Assembly: GCF_003202235.1 (NCBI RefSeq)
Contig: NZ_MASU01000009.1
Span: forward strand, 126,501 to 190,500
Length of the DNA stretch: 64,000 bases
Source of the DNA: Prauserella flavalba
GTDB lineage: Bacteria; Actinomycetota; Actinomycetes; Mycobacteriales; Pseudonocardiaceae
Reading direction: 5' to 3'
The translations under genes and the position numbers were made by a program. This document shows positions 8,747 through 16,415 of this stretch, in pieces. Below the pieces are notes generated by a model. It did no database searches and was not told where the DNA came from. It worked only from the letters and a program-made list of their open reading frames with translations. Every line of letters begins with the position of its first letter. Position 1 is the stretch's first letter.

Positions 8747-9862
8747 ATGACGTCGGTACGGGTTCTGGTCGGCACCCGCAAGGGAGCGTTCGTGCTGACC
8801 TCGGACGGTGCGCGGAAGAACTGGGACGTGCGGGGCCCGTTGTTCGGGGGCTGGGAGATCTACCACCTCAAGGGCTCGCCCGCCGATCCCCGCCGCCTCT
8901 ACGCGTCCCAGTCCGGCGGCTGGTTCGGCCAGGTCGTCCAGCGTTCCGACGACGGCGGCACCACGTGGAACCCCGTCGGCAACGAGTTCACCTACGACGG
9001 CGAGACCGGCACGCACCAGTGGTACGACGGCACGCAGCACCCGTGGGAGTTCGCGCGCGTCTGGCACCTGGAGCCGTCGCTGACCGACCCCGACACCGTC
9101 TACGCCGGGGTCGAGGACGCGGCGCTGTTCCGCTCCGGCGACGGCGGGCGAACCTGGCAGGAGCTGCCCGGACTGCGCACCCACGAGTCGGGGCCGTCGT
9201 GGCAGCCCGGCGCGGGCGGCATGTGCCTGCACACGATCGTGCAGGACCCCAGGGACGCGGCCCGGCTCTACGTGGCCATCTCCGCGGCGGGCGCGTTCCG
9301 CACCGATGACGGGGGCAAGACGTGGCGGCCCATCAACAAGGGCCTGCGCTCGGAGGGCATCCCCGATGCCGACGCCGAGGTGGGCCACTGCGTGCACCAC
9401 CTCGCGATCCACCCGTTCCGCCCCGACGTGCTCTTCATGCAGAAGCACTGGGACGTCATGCGCAGCGACGACGGCGGCGAGCACTGGTACGACATCGGCG
9501 AGGGGCTGCCCACCGACTTCGGCTTCCCCATCGACGTCCACGCCCACGAGCCCGACACCGTGTACGTCGTGCCGATCAAGAGCGACTCCGAGCACTTCCC
9601 CCTCGACGGCAGGCTGCGCGTGTACCGCAGCCGCACCGGCGGCGGCGAATGGGAGCCGCTCACCAAGGGCCTGCCGCAGGAGAACTGCTACGTCAACGTG
9701 CTGCGCGACGCGATGGCCGTCGACACGCTCGACGACTGCGGCATCTACTTCGGCACCACGGGCGGCCAGGTCTACGCCTCGGCCGACGCCGGGGACAGCT
9801 GGGCACCCATCGTGCGCGACCTGCCCGCCGTGCTCTCGGTGGAGGTGCAGACGCTGCCATGA
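8747..9862 (+). CDS. BNR/sialidase-like beta-propeller protein
   Basis: 371 residues from ATG 8747, preceded by GGGAGGGA. Repeated Asp-box signatures S-x-D-x-G-x-T-W recur through the chain ([55 protein letters not shown]), the hallmark of a BNR/YVTN-type propeller. No signal peptide, so it is probably cytoplasmic. Catalytic sialidase residues are not evident and an enzyme activity should not be assumed. It overlaps by ATGA with a MoaD/ThiS-like gene, so the two are translated together. Confidence 0.8.
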   Translation: MTSVRVLVGTRKGAFVLTSDGARKNWDVRGPLFGGWEIYHLKGSPADPRRLYASQSGGWFGQVVQRSDDGGTTWNPVGNEFTYDGETGTHQWYDGTQHPWEFARVWHLEPSLTDPDTVYAGVEDAALFRSGDGGRTWQELPGLRTHESGPSWQPGAGGMCLHTIVQDPRDAARLYVAISAAGAFRTDDGGKTWRPINKGLRSEGIPDADAEVGHCVHHLAIHPFRPDVLFMQKHWDVMRSDDGGEHWYDIGEGLPTDFGFPIDVHAHEPDTVYVVPIKSDSEHFPLDGRLRVYRSRTGGGEWEPLTKGLPQENCYVNVLRDAMAVDTLDDCGIYFGTTGGQVYASADAGDSWAPIVRDLPAVLSVEVQTLP

Positions 9863-10155
9863 TCCGCGTCGTGCTGCCCACCCACCTGCGCAACCTCGCG
9901 CGCGTCGAGGGCGAGGTGCGGCTGGAGCTCGCGGGACCGGCGACCGTGGGCGGTGTCCTCGACGCGCTCGAGGAGCGCTACCCCGTGCTGCGCGGCACGA
10001 TCCGCGACCACGTCACGCACCGGCGCCGCGCGTTCGTCCGCTTCTTCGCGTGCGAGGAGGATCTCTCCCACGAGCCGCCGGACACCCCGCTGCCGAGGGC
10101 CGTCACCGACGGCGTCGAGCCGCTGCTGGTCGTCGGCGCGATGGCAGGCGGCTGA
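9859..10155 (+). CDS. MoaD/ThiS-like ubiquitin-fold protein with C-terminal Gly-Gly
   Basis: 98 residues: [23 protein letters not shown], then [20 protein letters not shown] is the beta-grasp pattern of MoaD/ThiS, and the chain ends VVGAMAGG, the diglycine tail that is adenylated and thiocarboxylated in sulfur carriers. It overlaps the preceding BNR-repeat gene by ATGA. No MoaE, ThiG or E1-like (MoeB/ThiF) gene is nearby, so its activating enzyme and sulfur acceptor are unknown. Function as a sulfur carrier or protein modifier is inferred from fold and tail only. Confidence 0.85.
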   Translation: MIRVVLPTHLRNLARVEGEVRLELAGPATVGGVLDALEERYPVLRGTIRDHVTHRRRAFVRFFACEEDLSHEPPDTPLPRAVTDGVEPLLVVGAMAGG

Positions 10156-10164
10156 GCCGGCCGC

Positions 10165-11436
10165 TCAGCGCAGCGTGACCGGCAGCTTCTCCACGCCGTA
10201 GACGATCGAGACCTTGCGGAACTCCAGCTCGTCGGGGCTCACGGCCAGCCGCATCTCCGGGAACCGGCGCACCAGCGCGGGGTAGGCCGACCGCAGCTCC
10301 ATGCGCGCGAGCTCGGCCCCGATGCAGCGGTGCGCGCCGTAACCGAACGCCAGGTGCTTCGCGGGCACCCGCGTGCCGTCGAAGCCGCCCATGGCCTGGC
10401 CGAGCACGTCGTCGCGGTTGGCGCCCGACAGCGACACCACCACCATGTCGCCCTCCTTGATCGACTGGCCGCCGATCTCCACGTCCTCGCGCGCGAACCT
10501 CGGGAACGCCACCTGCACGACGGTCAGGTAGCGCAGCAGCTCCTCCACGAAACCGTGGATGGACTCGTCGTCGTCGCGCACCTTCGCGAACGACTCGGGA
10601 TCCTGCAGCAGCACCAGCGCGCCGAGCGCGAGCATGCTGGCCGTGGTCTCGAACCCGCCGGTCAGCACGCCGTCGGCGAGCCCGGCGAGCTCCCGGTCGT
10701 CCACCTCGTCGCCGTGCTCCTTGATGATCATGCCGAGCAGGCCGTCGCCGGGGTTCTTCCGCTGCTCACGGACCACGCCGAGCAGGTACTCCAGCGACTC
10801 GGAGATCGCGCCCAGCGACGCGCCCGCGCCGCCGAAGAGGTCGAACCGCGCCACGGCGAGGTGCTGGAACGCGTCCCGCTCCTCGTAGGGCACGCCGAGC
10901 AGCTCGCAGATCACCAGCGACGGGATCGGCAGCGCGAACTCCTCCACCAGGTCCACGGGGCCGTCGGCTTTCGCCATCAGATCGAGCCGCTCGTTGACGA
11001 CCTCCTCGATGCCGGGCTTGAGCCGGGACAGCCGCCGCATCGTGAACTCCGGCGTCAGCAGGCGCCGCAGCCGGGTGTGCACGGGCGGATCGGCGAACCC
11101 GAGACCGCCCGGGTTCTGCTCGGCGCCGTCCGCCTTGCCGACGAGGTGCTCGAAATCGTTGCTGAACGCCTTGGCGTCGCCCAGCACCGCCTTGGCCTCC
11201 TCGTAGCCGCTGACCAGCCAGAGGTTCAGACCGAACGGCACCGGCAGCTTCGTGACCGGGGTCTGCTCCCTGGCCCGGCCGAGCTCCGGCACGGGGTCGA
11301 GCGCGTCGCGTTTGAGCGGCATCAGCGCGGCGTCGGGCAGGATCGCGAGCTTCGAGAGGTCGAGGCCTTTCTTCTGTGCTCTGGCCAGATATCTGCGCGT
11401 GACCCAAGACACGATGCGTGTACGGAGATTCCCCAC
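10165..11436 (-). CDS. Cytochrome P450
   Basis: 423 residues from GTG 11436. All three P450 signatures are present: the oxygen-binding I helix (LTGGFETTASML), the K-helix E-x-x-R (VEELLRYL) and the heme loop FGYGAHRCIGAELAR with the thiolate Cys at about residue 371. The N-terminus (RIVSWVTRRYLARAQKKGLDLSKL) is longer than in most soluble bacterial P450s but has no clear membrane anchor. No ferredoxin or reductase gene is adjacent. Substrate unknown. Confidence 0.93.
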   Translation of the reverse strand: MGNLRTRIVSWVTRRYLARAQKKGLDLSKLAILPDAALMPLKRDALDPVPELGRAREQTPVTKLPVPFGLNLWLVSGYEEAKAVLGDAKAFSNDFEHLVGKADGAEQNPGGLGFADPPVHTRLRRLLTPEFTMRRLSRLKPGIEEVVNERLDLMAKADGPVDLVEEFALPIPSLVICELLGVPYEERDAFQHLAVARFDLFGGAGASLGAISESLEYLLGVVREQRKNPGDGLLGMIIKEHGDEVDDRELAGLADGVLTGGFETTASMLALGALVLLQDPESFAKVRDDDESIHGFVEELLRYLTVVQVAFPRFAREDVEIGGQSIKEGDMVVVSLSGANRDDVLGQAMGGFDGTRVPAKHLAFGYGAHRCIGAELARMELRSAYPALVRRFPEMRLAVSPDELEFRKVSIVYGVEKLPVTLR

Positions 11437-11528
11437 AAAAACGACGTTACCAACTGCTCAGTCGCCACCGCAGGCGGATCGCCCACGCCGGGCGCCGTCC
11501 AATTCGGACCATCGGTAACGTCGGCGCG

Positions 11529-12548
11529 GTGAGGTTCGGGATTTTCCTCCTGGCGGGCCGGTTCCCAGGACAGGACGACGCGGAGGCACTGCTCCGTGCG
11601 GCGGAGGCGGTCCGCGCGGCCGAGGTGGCCGGTTTCGACGACGCGTGGATCGCCGAGCACCACTTCATGTCCTACGGCGTATGCCCCTCAGCCGTGACGT
11701 TCGCCGCCCACGCGCTCGGCGCGACCAGCCGCATCACGCTCGGCACCGCTGTGAGCGTGCTCTCCACGACACACCCGCTGGCGCTGGCCGAGCAGGTCAC
11801 GTTGCTGGACCGGCTGTCGGGCGGCCGCTTCCACCTCGGGGTCGGCCGCGGCGGGCCGTGGGTGGACCTGGAGGTCTTCGGAACCGGGCTCGGCCGCTAC
11901 GAACACGGCTTCGAAGAGGGCCTGGACCTCCTGCTGCGCGCGCTCACCGAGGAGCGGGTGAGCGCGGCGGGCGAGCACTTCGCGTTCCGGGAGGTGCCGA
12001 TGGTGCCGAGGCCCGGGGGCCGCCCGCCGGTGACGATCGCCTGCACGTCCCGGCCGACGGTCGAACTCGCCGCGGCACGCGGGCTGCCGATGCTGCTGGG
12101 CATGCACATCGGCGACGACGAGAAGGCCGGGCTCGTGGCCTGCTACGAGAAGGCGGCGGCCGACGCGGGCCGCGACCCGGCCGGGGTGCGGCACGTCTCG
12201 GCGATGCTGTGTCACGTCGCCGACGACCGGGCGCGAGCGGAACGGGAGCTGAAGGAGGCGATGCCGGGCTGGCTCGCCGAGGGACTCGCCGGCTACGTCC
12301 CGGTGGACGACCGGCCGAGGGCGCCCCGGGACCCGGACGCCTACACGGACCTGCTGTGCTCGCTGCACCCGGTGGGCAGCCCCGCAGACTGTGTCGCGCG
12401 GCTGCGCGCGAGCGCAGAGCGCACCGGCATCGAGCACGTGATCCTCATGGTGGAGGGCTGCGGCTCCCGCGAGCGCACGCTGGGCACCATCGCGCGCCTC
12501 GGCACGGAGGTGCTGCCCGCGCTGCGCGGGAGCGGCCCGGTCGCTTAG
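11529..12548 (+). CDS. LLM-class flavin-dependent oxidoreductase
   Basis: 339 residues from GTG 11529. MRFGIFLLAGRFPGQ begins the luciferase-like TIM barrel. WIAEHHFMSYGVCPSAVTFAAHALGATSRITLGTAV and HPLALAEQVTLLDRLSGGRFHLGVGRG are the conserved bacterial-luciferase segments that bind reduced flavin. Stands divergent from the P450 with about 90 bases between starts, and converges on the SCO5389-family gene with a four-base tail overlap. Substrate not assignable. Confidence 0.9.
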   Translation: MRFGIFLLAGRFPGQDDAEALLRAAEAVRAAEVAGFDDAWIAEHHFMSYGVCPSAVTFAAHALGATSRITLGTAVSVLSTTHPLALAEQVTLLDRLSGGRFHLGVGRGGPWVDLEVFGTGLGRYEHGFEEGLDLLLRALTEERVSAAGEHFAFREVPMVPRPGGRPPVTIACTSRPTVELAAARGLPMLLGMHIGDDEKAGLVACYEKAAADAGRDPAGVRHVSAMLCHVADDRARAERELKEAMPGWLAEGLAGYVPVDDRPRAPRDPDAYTDLLCSLHPVGSPADCVARLRASAERTGIEHVILMVEGCGSRERTLGTIARLGTEVLPALRGSGPVA

Positions 12549-12937
12549 CAGTCGCGCAGCTCGGGGCTCTGGTTGAGCAGCTGGCCGCGCACGGAGATGA
12601 ACTCGCGGTAGGTGTCGCTGTCCACCGCCGCGGTGCGGAACGCCGCGACCCGGTGGCAGTTCTGGAACGCGAGCTTGACGCCGAAATGCCGCTCCAGCCC
12701 GCCGCGGATCGCGTCGGAGGCCAGCGCGCGCAGCAGCTGGCCGCGCTCGGCCTCGCTCGGCGGCGGCGTGGTGTTGTCGGCGAAGGGCTCCTGGCCCGTC
12801 TCCAGGTCGGCGACCACGCCCGAGACTACCTGCCACGCGTAGGGCAGCGACTCACGCACGCAGGCGACGAACTCGGCGTCGTTCACCTCGCCTCGTTCGG
12901 CGCGGTCCAGCAGCTCGGTGGGCACGTTCAGCGACAT
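12545..12937 (-). CDS. SCO5389-family conserved actinobacterial protein
   Basis: 130 residues beginning MSLNVPTELLDRAERGEVNDAEFVACVRESLPYAW, with FGVKLAFQNCHRVAAFRTAAV near the end. This matches the small SCO5389 family widespread in actinobacteria, whose biochemical role I do not know. Charged, soluble, no signal or membrane segment. Conserved Cys and His residues (ACVRES, NCHR, RDC at the C-terminus) are notable. It shares its 3' end with the flavin oxidoreductase (convergent, overlapping by four bases). Confidence 0.8.
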   Translation of the reverse strand: MSLNVPTELLDRAERGEVNDAEFVACVRESLPYAWQVVSGVVADLETGQEPFADNTTPPPSEAERGQLLRALASDAIRGGLERHFGVKLAFQNCHRVAAFRTAAVDSDTYREFISVRGQLLNQSPELRDC

Positions 12938-13051
12938 GTGTCGGCCTCCAGCCTCGTCGGCGGTCGGGTAACCAGCACCTATCAGTGCTACTGGTGATGA
13001 TCATCGTTTGCAAGAGAACCGCCCCGCGACCACCGGGAAGGAGGAGCGCTC

Positions 13052-13098
13052 CCCAAGGCCACCTTTGTTGCGCTCAACGCACCAAAGGTGGCCTTGGG
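13052..13098. repeat. Intergenic palindromic repeat, copy 1 (CCCAAGG subtype)
   Basis: Inverted repeat with 16-base arms, CCCAAGGCCACCTTTG (13052-13067) and its complement (13083-13098), around a short loop containing CTCAACG. Same family as the hairpins at 20163-20213, 30084-30142 and 34924-34976. Lies in the 325-base gap (12938-13262) between the SCO5389-family gene and the DivIVA-like gene; nothing else coding was seen in that gap. Confidence 0.85.
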
Positions 13099-13129
13099 TG
13101 CGGTCGGTCACGGGTGCATGCGGGCGCCC

Positions 13130-13240
13130 GCCCACCGCCACCGCAGTGAAGGCCACCATGCCTGCGCCCGCCCGTCTCCCCCCACCACCCAAGCGGAGGC
13201 GCTGCCCACCGCCACCGCAGTGAAGGCCACCATGCCTGCG
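13130..13240. repeat. Two perfect 37-base direct repeats
   Basis: Bases 13130-13166 and 13204-13240 are identical over 37 positions, each running from GCCCACCGCCACC through GCAGTGAAGG to ATGCCTGCG. The second copy continues into the palindromic repeat at 13217-13269, so the first looks like a partial duplicate of that repeat's left arm. A local tandem duplication is the simplest explanation. Confidence 0.85.
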
Positions 13241-13269
13241 TTCAACGCAGTGAAGGTGGCCTTCACCGC
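13217..13269. repeat. Intergenic palindromic repeat, copy 2, overlapping the DivIVA-like stop
   Basis: Arms GCAGTGAAGGCCACC (13217-13231) and GGTGGCCTTCACCGC (13255-13269) with one mismatch. Its right end lies inside the DivIVA-like gene: read on the minus strand the arm gives CTG CGG TGA, so the repeat provides the last codon and the stop. Likely acts as a transcription terminator for that gene. Confidence 0.8.
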
Positions 13270-14228
13270 AGTCGGACCGGCTGGATCAGCGGCGCCGGTG
13301 CGCCATCGCGCTGCGCGGGCAGGTCCGCGGGGGGCCTCGGTGTGGGCGAGGGCCGTAGTGGCGGACCCGGCTCTGACGCCGGAACCGGCTCCGCGGCCTG
13401 AACCGCCGAAGCCGGAACCGGCGCCGCCGCCCGCAGCGCCTCGTCCTCCCCCTCCAGCGGCTCCGTGAACGGGATCGCCTCCGTCAGCACCTGACGGGCC
13501 GTCCGCAGCTCGGCCGCGATCCGGCGGCGCAGCTCCTCGCTTTCGCGGGCCCTCGCGGTCGCGTCGGCGAGCAGCCGTTCGGCCTTCGCCTTCGCCGCCG
13601 TCTCCCGTTCCTCGATGAGCCGCACGGTCTCCTCCCGCCGCCCGGCCATCGCGGCGGTGAACTCGCGCTCGGCCTCCTGCCGCCTGCGCGCCGCCTGCTC
13701 GTCGAGCTCGCGGCGCCGCCGTTCCGCCTGCTTCGTCATTGCCTCGGCATCGGCCTGCGCCCTGGCCATCAGCTCGCGGTGCTCGGTCTCCATCTGCGCG
13801 CGGCGCTCGTCCAGCTCGGCGAGCATCCGGTCGTAGCGCGACCGCAGCCGCTCGGCGGCCTCGTGCGCGGCGGCCCAGCTCTGTTCGGCGATCGTGCGCG
13901 CGTTCTCGACGATCTCGCCGGCTTCCTCGTGCGCGAGATCCACCATGCGCAGCAGGCGTTCCGAGAGCCCGTCCGTTTCGATGGGGCTGCGGCTGACCCG
14001 CTCGAGCCGCGCGCGCAGCGCATCGTTCTCACCGCGGACCGCGTCCAGCTCGACGGCGAGTCTCTCGGCGGTGTCGGCCGCGGAGTCGCGATCCGCCGTC
14101 AGCAACCGGATTTCCTCTTCCACCGCCCGCACATAACTCTTGACCCGCTCGCGGTCGTAGCCGCGCCAGGCGAACGTGAACTCGGTGCGAACCGGCAACA
14201 CACCACTGCGGCTCTCCGTGATCGTCAT
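13263..14228 (-). CDS. DivIVA/Wag31-like coiled-coil protein
   Basis: 321 residues. The N-terminus (VRTEFTFAWRGYDRERVKSYVRAVEEEIRLL) is the DivIVA-type membrane-curvature head with the F-x-x-x-x-R-G-Y-x-x-x-x-V pattern. It is followed by a long heptad-rich coiled coil (about 40-245, rich in EEAGEIVENARTIAEQ, RRRRELDEQAARRRQEAE) and a Pro/Ala-rich disordered tail. Family members organise polar growth or septum placement in actinobacteria. The window shows no ftsZ or murein cluster beside it, so this is probably a secondary DivIVA paralogue. The stop codon is provided by a palindromic repeat. Confidence 0.8.
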   Translation of the reverse strand: MTITESRSGVLPVRTEFTFAWRGYDRERVKSYVRAVEEEIRLLTADRDSAADTAERLAVELDAVRGENDALRARLERVSRSPIETDGLSERLLRMVDLAHEEAGEIVENARTIAEQSWAAAHEAAERLRSRYDRMLAELDERRAQMETEHRELMARAQADAEAMTKQAERRRRELDEQAARRRQEAEREFTAAMAGRREETVRLIEERETAAKAKAERLLADATARARESEELRRRIAAELRTARQVLTEAIPFTEPLEGEDEALRAAAPVPASAVQAAEPVPASEPGPPLRPSPTPRPPADLPAQRDGAPAPLIQPVRLR

Positions 14229-14447
14229 CTGCCACCTCCGCGTTTGTCACCCGTTGTCGCGCACCGTGTTCCGAATCGGACTCGAACCCTGGACGAATTT
14301 TTTCGCCTGGCGTACTAAGGAATTGTGAAGCCCGCGGGCGCTGCGGTGAAGCCTCTGCCGGGGGTTTTCCGCGCGAACCGCGAGCAGGCCGGGCGATCGC
14401 CGGTGCGACCGCCGTTTCGGCAATCCGGCAACGCCGAAGGAGCGGAC

Positions 14448-14906
14448 GTGGACACGCTCGAGCTGACACACTCCGACTGCCTCGCGCTCGTGTGTTCTCA
14501 TGACCACAGCCACACCGCCATGATCGCGATCGACGGCGGGCGGCCCCGGCCAGTGGCCTGCTTCGTGCGGGAGGGTGGCGACGTGCTGGTGCCCACCGGT
14601 ACCGACCCGTCGCTCACGCGCGCCGCGACGGGCAGACCCGTGACGATCTCCTTCGGCGGCGAGCGTTCCTCGTGGACCATCACCGGTGTCGGTCTCGCCC
14701 GCCCGCTCGGTCACCACGACCGCCCTCGCCTCCCTCACGTCCTCGCGCTGCGCTACGCGTTCGACAACGGGATCCTGGTCCGCATCGCCAGGCTGTCCGG
14801 GCACCGGTTCACGGACACGGCGCCCATCCCGGCGCAGCGCGACGCGTCGGCCGCGCCGGCACGGCCTCAGCGCGGGGCGAGCCCCGGCGCCTCGTCGATG
14901 CGGTAG
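14448..14906 (+). CDS. Probable pyridoxamine-5'-phosphate-oxidase-like flavin-binding protein
   Basis: 152 residues from GTG 14448, preceded by GAAGGA. MDTLELTHSDCLALVCSHDHSHTAMIAIDGGRPRPVACFVREGGDVLVPT, then VTISFGGERSSWTITGVGLAR, fits the split-barrel pattern of the PNPOx/flavin-reductase-like family common in actinobacteria (first strands, then the V-x-V-x-G strand). The C-terminal 25 residues are Ala/Pro/Arg-rich and overlap the opposing CBS-BON gene by 40 bases. Cofactor (F420, FMN or heme) cannot be told. Confidence 0.65.
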   Translation: MDTLELTHSDCLALVCSHDHSHTAMIAIDGGRPRPVACFVREGGDVLVPTGTDPSLTRAATGRPVTISFGGERSSWTITGVGLARPLGHHDRPRLPHVLALRYAFDNGILVRIARLSGHRFTDTAPIPAQRDASAAPARPQRGASPGASSMR

Positions 14907-15541
14907 TCCAGCAGGTTGTGCACGTGCACCACGCCGAGCACGTGCTCGGCGAGCCGCTGCGCGAGTTCGCCGTCGCTGCGGCGTTCCACCTTGCCGGACA
15001 TCGTCACCACACCCCGGTCGACGCGCACGTCCACGGCGCCGTCGTCCATCGCCAGCGCGCGACCGAACACCTCGTTCCGGATCTCCCCCCGGATGTGCTC
15101 GTCGTCCCTGACGAACGCCTTCAGCAGGTCGCCGCGCGTGATGACGCCCGCGAGCCCACCGTCCTCGAGCACGTACAGCCTGCGTACCCCCGTCCGGCCG
15201 AACTCGCGCGCGGCCGCGCCGAGCGAGTCGCGGACGTCCAGCGAGTACACGGGCGTGATCATCAGGTCGAGTGCCCGCGTCGCCCACGACCGCTGCCACC
15301 GCTGCCGGGCGCGCCTGCGGGCGAGCGAGGGCGGCTGGCCGTCCGCCTCCGCGAGCTGCTCGTGCTTGAGCACCAGGTCGTTCTCCGAGACCACACCGAG
15401 GAGCAGGCCGTCCTCGCTCACGACGGGAAGGGCCCCGATGTCGTGGCTGAGCAGAAGCTCCACGATCGTCTTGAAGTCGGCGTCCGGCCCGACCGCGATG
15501 ACATCGCGGGTCATCACAGCACCCACCGTGGTCTGGTACAT
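14867..15541 (-). CDS. CBS-domain pair plus BON domain protein (Hrp1-like stress protein)
   Basis: 224 residues. Two CBS motifs (TVGAVMTRDVIAVGPDADFKTIVELLLSHDIGALPVV and ALDLMITPVYSLDVRDSLGAAAREFGRTGVRRLYVL) form a Bateman module, separated by an Arg-rich insert, and are followed by a BON domain (DDEHIRGEIRNEVFGRALAMDDGAVDVRVDRGVVTMSGKV). Such proteins belong to hypoxia/dormancy regulons in mycobacteria (Hrp1 family). A DosR-like palindrome lies 69 bases upstream of the start at 15610-15625, which supports hypoxia or nitric-oxide control. Convergent with the PNPOx-like gene. Confidence 0.9.
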   Translation of the reverse strand: MYQTTVGAVMTRDVIAVGPDADFKTIVELLLSHDIGALPVVSEDGLLLGVVSENDLVLKHEQLAEADGQPPSLARRRARQRWQRSWATRALDLMITPVYSLDVRDSLGAAAREFGRTGVRRLYVLEDGGLAGVITRGDLLKAFVRDDEHIRGEIRNEVFGRALAMDDGAVDVRVDRGVVTMSGKVERRSDGELAQRLAEHVLGVVHVHNLLDYRIDEAPGLAPR

Positions 15542-15609
15542 GGCCGACTCCTCACTGGCCCTGAGGCCTTGGCCGACTCCACCGTCTTGGGTCTCCCCGG
15601 GCCACGCTA

Positions 15610-15625
15610 GGGCCTTACGGCCCTG
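15610..15625. promoter_or_regulatory. DosR/DevR-box-like palindrome
   Basis: AGGGCCTTACGGCCCT: perfect six-base arms around TTAC. The inner 14 bases, GGGCCTTACGGCCC, match the mycobacterial DosR box GGGACTWWAGTCCC at 11 of 14 positions. It lies upstream of the CBS-BON gene, the gene type most typical of DosR regulons. Function is inferred. Confidence 0.6.
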
Positions 15626-15787
15626 CGTCCCCCCAGCGATTCCCGCTGCCGACCGGGCACCCGGACGGAGCAGTTCCTGCCAAGCCCTGTCCTGCAGTCT
15701 CGCACCGCATTGTCACAGACCGCAACAACCGGCGGGCTCAGGAAACGGGTTCACCGCAATGGTCCAGCGAAAGCTATATCCGGGAAT

Positions 15788-16264
15788 TCAGCTATTCACC
15801 AAGGCGATGACGAAGAATGCACAGGACGTGAGCGAGGCGAGCATTCTGACGTGGTTCCACCGGGTCCACGCGGGAACGTAGCCGGTCCAGAACTCGGCTC
15901 CCTCGGCGCTGTCCGCGGCCACGCGCATCAGCGCGTCGTTGCGGGGAACGTGCACCATGCGCGTGAGAATGAACGTACCGGCGAGGTAAGAAACGGCACC
16001 GGCGAGCAGCCAGGCCCCGCCGCCGCGCACGATGGACAGAACCACGAGTGCCACCGACAGTAGCGCGGTACCGGCGAACACCCCCAGGAACACCGGATTG
16101 AGCACGGTCCGGTTCACCGACTGCATCGCCGCGGCGCCCTGCGCGGGCGGCAGCGACGCGAGTGCCCGCATCACGAACGACGAGAAGGCGAAGAAGACGC
16201 CCGCGACGAGCCCGGTGCCGAGCACGGCGAGCAGCGTCAGTGCGACAAGCGGTCCGTCAGTCAT
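15788..16264 (-). CDS. DUF1772-type small integral membrane protein
   Basis: 158 residues from ATG 16264. Four hydrophobic stretches are visible: ALTLLAVLGTGLVAGVFFAFSSFVM, NPVFLGVFAGTALLSVALVVLSIV, AWLLAGAVSYLAGTFILTRMV and a C-terminal ASLTSCAFFVIALV. HVPRNDALMRVAAD between segments 3 and 4 is a conserved DUF1772 motif (N-x-x-L). Family function is not established. A TTG at 16276 would add four residues. Confidence 0.85.
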   Translation of the reverse strand: MTDGPLVALTLLAVLGTGLVAGVFFAFSSFVMRALASLPPAQGAAAMQSVNRTVLNPVFLGVFAGTALLSVALVVLSIVRGGGAWLLAGAVSYLAGTFILTRMVHVPRNDALMRVAADSAEGAEFWTGYVPAWTRWNHVRMLASLTSCAFFVIALVNS

Positions 16265-16364
16265 GCACCCAGTCAACCCGGGACGGCGGCGGTGAGCCCA
16301 TCGCCGAGACGCTCGCGCGCATACGCCCCCGTCTCGGCGGCGAAGAACGCCCCCGGCGAACGCA

Positions 16365-16409
16365 CCAAGGGCACTTCAGTCGCGTTGACCGCGACCGAAG
16401 TGCCCTTGG
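16365..16409. terminator. Nested hairpin after the GH78 gene, related to the palindromic repeats
   Basis: Outer arms CCAAGGGCACTTC / GAAGTGCCCTTGG and inner arms GTCGCG / CGCGAC around a TTGAC loop. It begins 7 bases beyond the stop of the leftward GH78 gene and is well placed as its terminator. The sequence differs from the main repeat family (GGGCACTT instead of GGCCACCTT) but keeps its length and the TTGA loop. Confidence 0.65.
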
Positions 16410-16415
16410 GGAGCG

